Shown: positions 6,181 through 8,611 of the stretch, piece by piece | How the letters are laid out: every line of letters begins with the position of its first letter | Position numbering within the stretch: position 1 is the first letter of the stretch | Assembly (NCBI GenBank): GCA_947594335.1 | Contig: CANQEC010000093.1 | Span: 1-8,611 of the forward strand | Source of the DNA: an uncultured Lachnospiraceae bacterium | GTDB lineage: Bacteria; Bacillota; Clostridia; Lachnospirales; Lachnospiraceae | DNA: 8,611 nt | Direction of reading: 5' to 3' | The notes under the pieces: model-generated | Databases searched by the model: none | The model's input: only the letters and a program-made list of their open reading frames with translations | Told to the model about the DNA's origin: nothing | Program-made: the position numbers and the translations under genes

Positions 6181-6363
6181 TCACAGGAACAGATTCTCCG
6201 GATCCGAGTCGTCCGCATCCAGGCCGTATTCTTTCAGAAGAGCTTCCTGGAATGTATGATCTTTCACGGAGCGTTTCAGGTCGTCCAGGCGGCCGTCGTC
6301 CAGAAGACGATTGTTTAAATCATTTATTTTCTGGAGACTTTCTATACCGGCTTTGAACGTGTA
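6181..6363 (-). pseudogene. Minus-strand coding remnant, C-terminal end of an unidentified protein
   Basis: Reading leftward from 6363 there are 60 open codons ending at TGA (6183-6181). The peptide begins TFKAGIESLQKINDLNN, continues LLDDGRLDDLKRSVKDHTF and ends in an acidic tail. It has the amphipathic, well-balanced look of real protein and no ATG, GTG or TTG in frame. A stop lies immediately upstream (6366-6364), and beyond it the same frame repeats a related TF-x-AG motif. The D-G-R-x-D-D-L then EYGL pattern resembles tails of Rpn/PD-(D/E)XK-type putative transposase-nucleases in Clostridia. That resemblance is from memory and weak. Confidence 0.35.
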
Positions 6364-6411
6364 TCACCGGCATTTGGAACCGGCGCTGAACGTGCGCCAC
6401 TGGTGTACAGC
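6346..6411. repeat. Imperfect 33-nt tandem repeat, two copies
   Basis: ACCGGC-NN-TGAACGTG-NNN-CAC at 6346 recurs at 6379, a 33-base period, with about 19 of the first 25 positions identical. The period equals 11 codons. The minus-strand frame of the neighbouring remnant reads TFSAG and TFKAG in the two copies, so the repeat may come from a repetitive protein segment. Confidence 0.45.
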
Positions 6412-6634
6412 ACCCCGAAATCCTGTAAGCGGAAAAAATGGTGCAAAATAAATATGCCAAATCTCCCAGGATCGTGTATGATAAGAATCAGATAAAAAAG
6501 ACAGCATTGTGGTGAGAAGCCGCAGTTTTATTACGGCGCCGCCTGGGGCGGCAATGAAAGAGCAGCTGAATGCCAGGGGTATTATGCTCCAAAGTAAAGG
6601 CTGCCGTTACGAGACAGAAAAAGCGATAGATATG

Positions 6635-6651
6635 CCGGCGCACCCCGCCGG
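6635..6651 (+). promoter_or_regulatory. GC hairpin directly before the ribosome binding site of the fusion gene
   Basis: CCGGCG (6635-6640) and CGCCGG (6646-6651) form a perfect 6-bp GC stem with a five-base loop. It ends a few bases before the AGGAGA ribosome binding site (6655-6660) of the gene at 6667. There is no U tract, so it is not a terminator. It could affect translation initiation or mRNA stability, which is inference. Confidence 0.35.
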
Positions 6652-6666
6652 GAAAGGAGATGTGAG

Positions 6667-7827
6667 ATGTCTTTATTATCAGATTACGAGCAGCGGACTG
6701 CCTGGAAATATGAGCCGATCCACGGTTCTTTTCATACGGCAGACGGCCTGCTGAACAAAATCAGTCCTGACGGAAACTATGTTCCGTTTCCCGGCAGTAC
6801 TGTGGTGTTCAGGCCGGGGAACCAGTGTCTTCAGATAATACAGCTGATGCAGAAAGCGCTCTGCTGCAGGCTGGACGAAACCGGTATGCTGGCACACCCT
6901 CTTCCTGCGTCCACAATCCATATGACGCTGCATGACCTGATTTCACGGGAGATGTGCGCCTCAGATTCAGAAAAAGACTACAAACAGGAGGTTGAGGACA
7001 GTATCAGCAGGGCTGTTGATATCGTAAGCGCCATCAGAAAAGACTATGCCGGAAGAAGGATAGCCATGGTTTCAGACCGGATTGTCAATATGGTGTCCAA
7101 GTCGCTGGTACTGATGCTGCGTCCGCAGACAGAGCAGGACTATGAACTGCTGCTGGAGCTGTACCATCGTTTCGATGGCATACAGAATCTTCCTTATCCC
7201 CTGACACCGCATATTACTCTTGCGTATTTCAGGCCCGGTATGCTGGATGGAGATACGCTCGGGGCAGCCGTAGATTTCGCACAGATTAATCCGGAGAACG
7301 CACCGGTTTTCGAGTTTTATCCCGAAGGGCTGACGGCGCAGAGCTTCCTTGATATGCAGACTTACAGGGATGTTCCGGAAAGGATCTGTTTCTGCTGTGA
7401 CGGAGGCCTGAACCGCAGCGTGATGGCGGCAAATATTCTGAACCATCTGGCAAAGGAAAGAAATCTGCCCGTAGCCGGAGAAGCAAGATCCGCATATCCT
7501 GACACGCAGGGCCGACCGGTTTCGGATCAGGTCTGGAATACGCTGGAGAATCACGGCATCATTCCTGACAGGACGTATTTGGCGGCCCGGTATCTTGAAG
7601 ACAGTGAAGTATCTATGTTTACCTGTTTTGCGGAACTCTCAGACGGGGCGATAGAACGAATCTCGCGATGGAATCTTCCGGATGACAGGGTATACAACGT
7701 GAGTCATTTCTTCTTTGGGGTTCGGGATCCGGAATATGGCGAAATCACGTATGAGCAGGCTTTTGAAGAACTGTATGACAGGGCAGAGAAATACCTGAAC
7801 GCTTTTTACAGGACAAAGGGCTGTTAG
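6667..7827 (+). CDS. Fusion of a 2H phosphoesterase (LigT-like) and a low-molecular-weight protein-tyrosine-phosphatase-like domain
   Basis: AGGAGA at 6655-6660 supports ATG 6667; the product has 386 residues and no signal peptide or membrane segment. Residues about 35-225 look like a 2H phosphoesterase: first motif STIHMTLHDL (H85, T87), second motif PHITLAYF (H182, T184), 97 residues apart. Such enzymes open cyclic or 2'-linked phosphodiesters of RNA or nucleotides. Residues about 237-380 look like a low-molecular-weight protein-tyrosine phosphatase or arsenate-reductase-type fold: ICFCCDGGLNRS fits CX5RS (C244, R250, S251), followed by GEARSAYPDTQGRPVSDQVW and, late in the chain, VRDPEYGEITYEQAF with D354 as probable general acid. 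All core residues are present, so both halves could be active. The loop sequence CDGGLNRS differs from the usual CxGNxCRS. The gene is separated from the LysR gene by 83 bases. Substrate is unknown. Confidence 0.72.
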   Translation: MSLLSDYEQRTAWKYEPIHGSFHTADGLLNKISPDGNYVPFPGSTVVFRPGNQCLQIIQLMQKALCCRLDETGMLAHPLPASTIHMTLHDLISREMCASDSEKDYKQEVEDSISRAVDIVSAIRKDYAGRRIAMVSDRIVNMVSKSLVLMLRPQTEQDYELLLELYHRFDGIQNLPYPLTPHITLAYFRPGMLDGDTLGAAVDFAQINPENAPVFEFYPEGLTAQSFLDMQTYRDVPERICFCCDGGLNRSVMAANILNHLAKERNLPVAGEARSAYPDTQGRPVSDQVWNTLENHGIIPDRTYLAARYLEDSEVSMFTCFAELSDGAIERISRWNLPDDRVYNVSHFFFGVRDPEYGEITYEQAFEELYDRAEKYLNAFYRTKGC

Positions 7828-7910
7828 AAGAGGAAAGGGAAAGTTTCTGAAATGAAGCCAAAGGCTTGAAAGGAAAACGCCAAAAACCGAAAACGAAAGG
7901 AATGTCGTTC
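7828..7910. other. A-rich spacer between the fusion gene and the LysR gene
   Basis: The spacer is purine-rich with one small inverted repeat (AAGCC 7855-7859, GGCTT 7863-7867) that has no U tract. No clear promoter or terminator is visible, so read-through from the fusion gene into the LysR gene is possible. Confidence 0.35.
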
Positions 7911-8611
7911 ATGGAAATTCGTGTATTGAAATATTTCCTCGCGGTCGTTCGCGAGGAAAGCATTACAAAGGCCGCAGAAGTGCTGCACATCACGCAGCCG
8001 ACCCTCTCAAGACAGCTTGCGCAGCTGGAGGAAGAAGTCGGCGTAAAGCTGTTTGACAGGGGTACGCGGAAAATTGTTTTGACGGATGCGGGGATGCTGC
8101 TCCGGCGCCGGGCCGAGGAGATCATCTCCCTGTCGGACAAGACGATAGAGGAACTCCTGATGCAGGAAGAGCAGGTGGAGGGCGTGATCAGCATCGGGGC
8201 CGGCGAGTTTGGCGCGATGGAACAGATTGCCGGACTGTGCGGAACCTTTCGGGAGAAGTATCCGCGGGTGCGTTTTGATTTCTACACGGCGACTGCCGAC
8301 GTTGTAAAGGAACAGATCGAGCATGGAAACATGGACATCGGGATTTTGCTGGAGCCGGTCAGTATGGAGAAATTTGAATATATCCGTCTTGCCGAAAGGG
8401 AATGCTGGTCCGTGCTGATGCGGGAGGACGATCCTCTTGCCCGAAACGATACGATCCGCGCAGAGCAGCTGGAATCTCTCCCTCTGATTCTGCCGAGAAG
8501 GCTCAATGTGCAGGGGGAGCTCGCGAACTGGTTTGGAGGGCGCTTTGAGCGCCTGAATATCGCCTATACCGGAAACCTGACGACGAATGTCGCGCTGCTC
8601 GTCCGAAAAGG
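7911..8611 (+). CDS. LysR-family transcriptional regulator (partial, runs off the right edge)
   Basis: The frame stays open for 233 codons to the window end; full relatives have about 290-310. Residues 1-60 form the LysR winged helix-turn-helix: MEIRVLKYFLAVVREESITKAAEVLH, then ITQPTLSRQLAQLEEEVGVKLFDR, then LTDAGMLL and the linker helix. From about residue 87 the periplasmic-binding-protein-like effector domain begins (VEGVISIGAGEF, later GNMDIGILLEPV). ATG 7911 gives the usual family start and sits nine bases after AAAGGA (7896-7901). An in-frame ATG at 7902 abuts that site and is too close. LysR proteins commonly control a neighbouring, often divergent gene and themselves, but nothing divergent is seen here. 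The target could be the fusion gene or a gene beyond the edge. The effector cannot be predicted. Confidence 0.88.
   Translation, partial: MEIRVLKYFLAVVREESITKAAEVLHITQPTLSRQLAQLEEEVGVKLFDRGTRKIVLTDAGMLLRRRAEEIISLSDKTIEELLMQEEQVEGVISIGAGEFGAMEQIAGLCGTFREKYPRVRFDFYTATADVVKEQIEHGNMDIGILLEPVSMEKFEYIRLAERECWSVLMREDDPLARNDTIRAEQLESLPLILPRRLNVQGELANWFGGRFERLNIAYTGNLTTNVALLVRK

Larger units (their letters stand above)
6057..6660. other. 600-base region without an intact gene; decayed sequence
   Basis: No frame here has both a good start and recognisable protein. It contains an imperfect dyad just after the GH3 stop (TTACCG 6068-6073 with CGGTAA 6087-6092), a minus-strand coding remnant (6181-6363), a 33-base tandem repeat (6346-6411), and a 25-codon + strand frame at 6438-6515 with poor ribosome binding. 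Two GC hairpins also occur: GCCGCC/GGCGGC at 6538-6552 and CCGGCG/CGCCGG at 6635-6651. I see no U-tracted terminator for the GH3 unit and no confident promoter for the following gene. TATGAT at 6477-6482 is a possible -10 without a good -35. Confidence 0.5.

Noticed and set aside
6058..6318. A P-loop-like GTNGVGKT and cysteine pairs (CLCG, CGECG) on the + strand after the GH3 gene, suggesting an ATPase or zinc-ribbon fragment
   Set aside because: The motif lacks surrounding family sequence, the frame continues into non-protein-like residues, it overlaps a better minus-strand frame, and its start has no ribosome binding site.
6438..6515. 25-codon + strand frame beginning MVQNKYAKSPRIV
   Set aside because: The composition is plausible, but there is no good ribosome binding site and no recognisable family; too short to support as a gene.
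6509..6754. 81-codon + strand frame before and overlapping the fusion gene
   Set aside because: It has no ribosome binding site, low-complexity composition and an out-of-frame overlap with a well-supported gene.
1..8611. CRISPR arrays, tRNA or rRNA genes, and complete insertion sequences
   Set aside because: I looked on both strands for evenly spaced repeats, cloverleaf-like segments and transposase motifs with terminal repeats and found none.

Overview
The window looks like chromosomal DNA of a Gram-positive, probably gut-dwelling Clostridia/Lachnospiraceae-type bacterium. That assignment is an inference from strong AGGAG-type ribosome binding sites, from the families present (RpiB, an intracellular GH43 and GH3, a GPH-type sugar symporter, an AraC regulator) and from their arrangement. 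All recognisable genes lie on the + strand. I see no tRNA, rRNA, CRISPR array, complete insertion sequence or replication origin.

Layout. Positions 1-66 hold the last 21 codons of an unidentified gene. An RpiB-family sugar-phosphate isomerase follows (294-764), with a 16-bp perfect hairpin terminator at 860-900. Next is an oligosaccharide-use locus: a GH43 glycosidase (1101-2516) behind a candidate promoter with duplicated TTGACAGA boxes, a GPH/XynP-like sugar symporter (2538-3542), a terminator (about 3570-3604), an AraC regulator (3673-4009) with its own promoter, and a GH3 glycosidase (4006-6056) whose ATG overlaps the AraC stop. Neither glycosidase has a signal peptide. The ancestral plan therefore reads as import of short xylan- or beta-glucan-derived oligosaccharides, cytoplasmic hydrolysis, and local AraC control.

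This locus is damaged. The symporter has a one-base frame slip near its start and lacks about 120-130 residues (TM3-TM5). The AraC gene lacks its centre and joins a cupin start to the last helix of the helix-turn-helix domain in another frame. The GH3 gene is complete but split by a -1 frame change at a run of six A's, which also forms a textbook A AAA AAC slippery heptamer. Either the locus is eroding or the assembly collapsed divergent strain copies. The two possibilities can be separated with reads.

Positions 6057-6660 contain no intact gene. They hold a minus-strand coding remnant, an imperfect 33-nt tandem repeat and several GC-rich hairpins. After this comes the most unusual gene of the window (6667-7827): a single protein with an N-terminal 2H phosphoesterase domain (two HxTx motifs) and a C-terminal low-molecular-weight protein-tyrosine-phosphatase domain (CX5RS loop and late DP motif). 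The window ends inside a LysR-family regulator (7911 onward) that may be transcribed with it or act on a gene beyond the edge.
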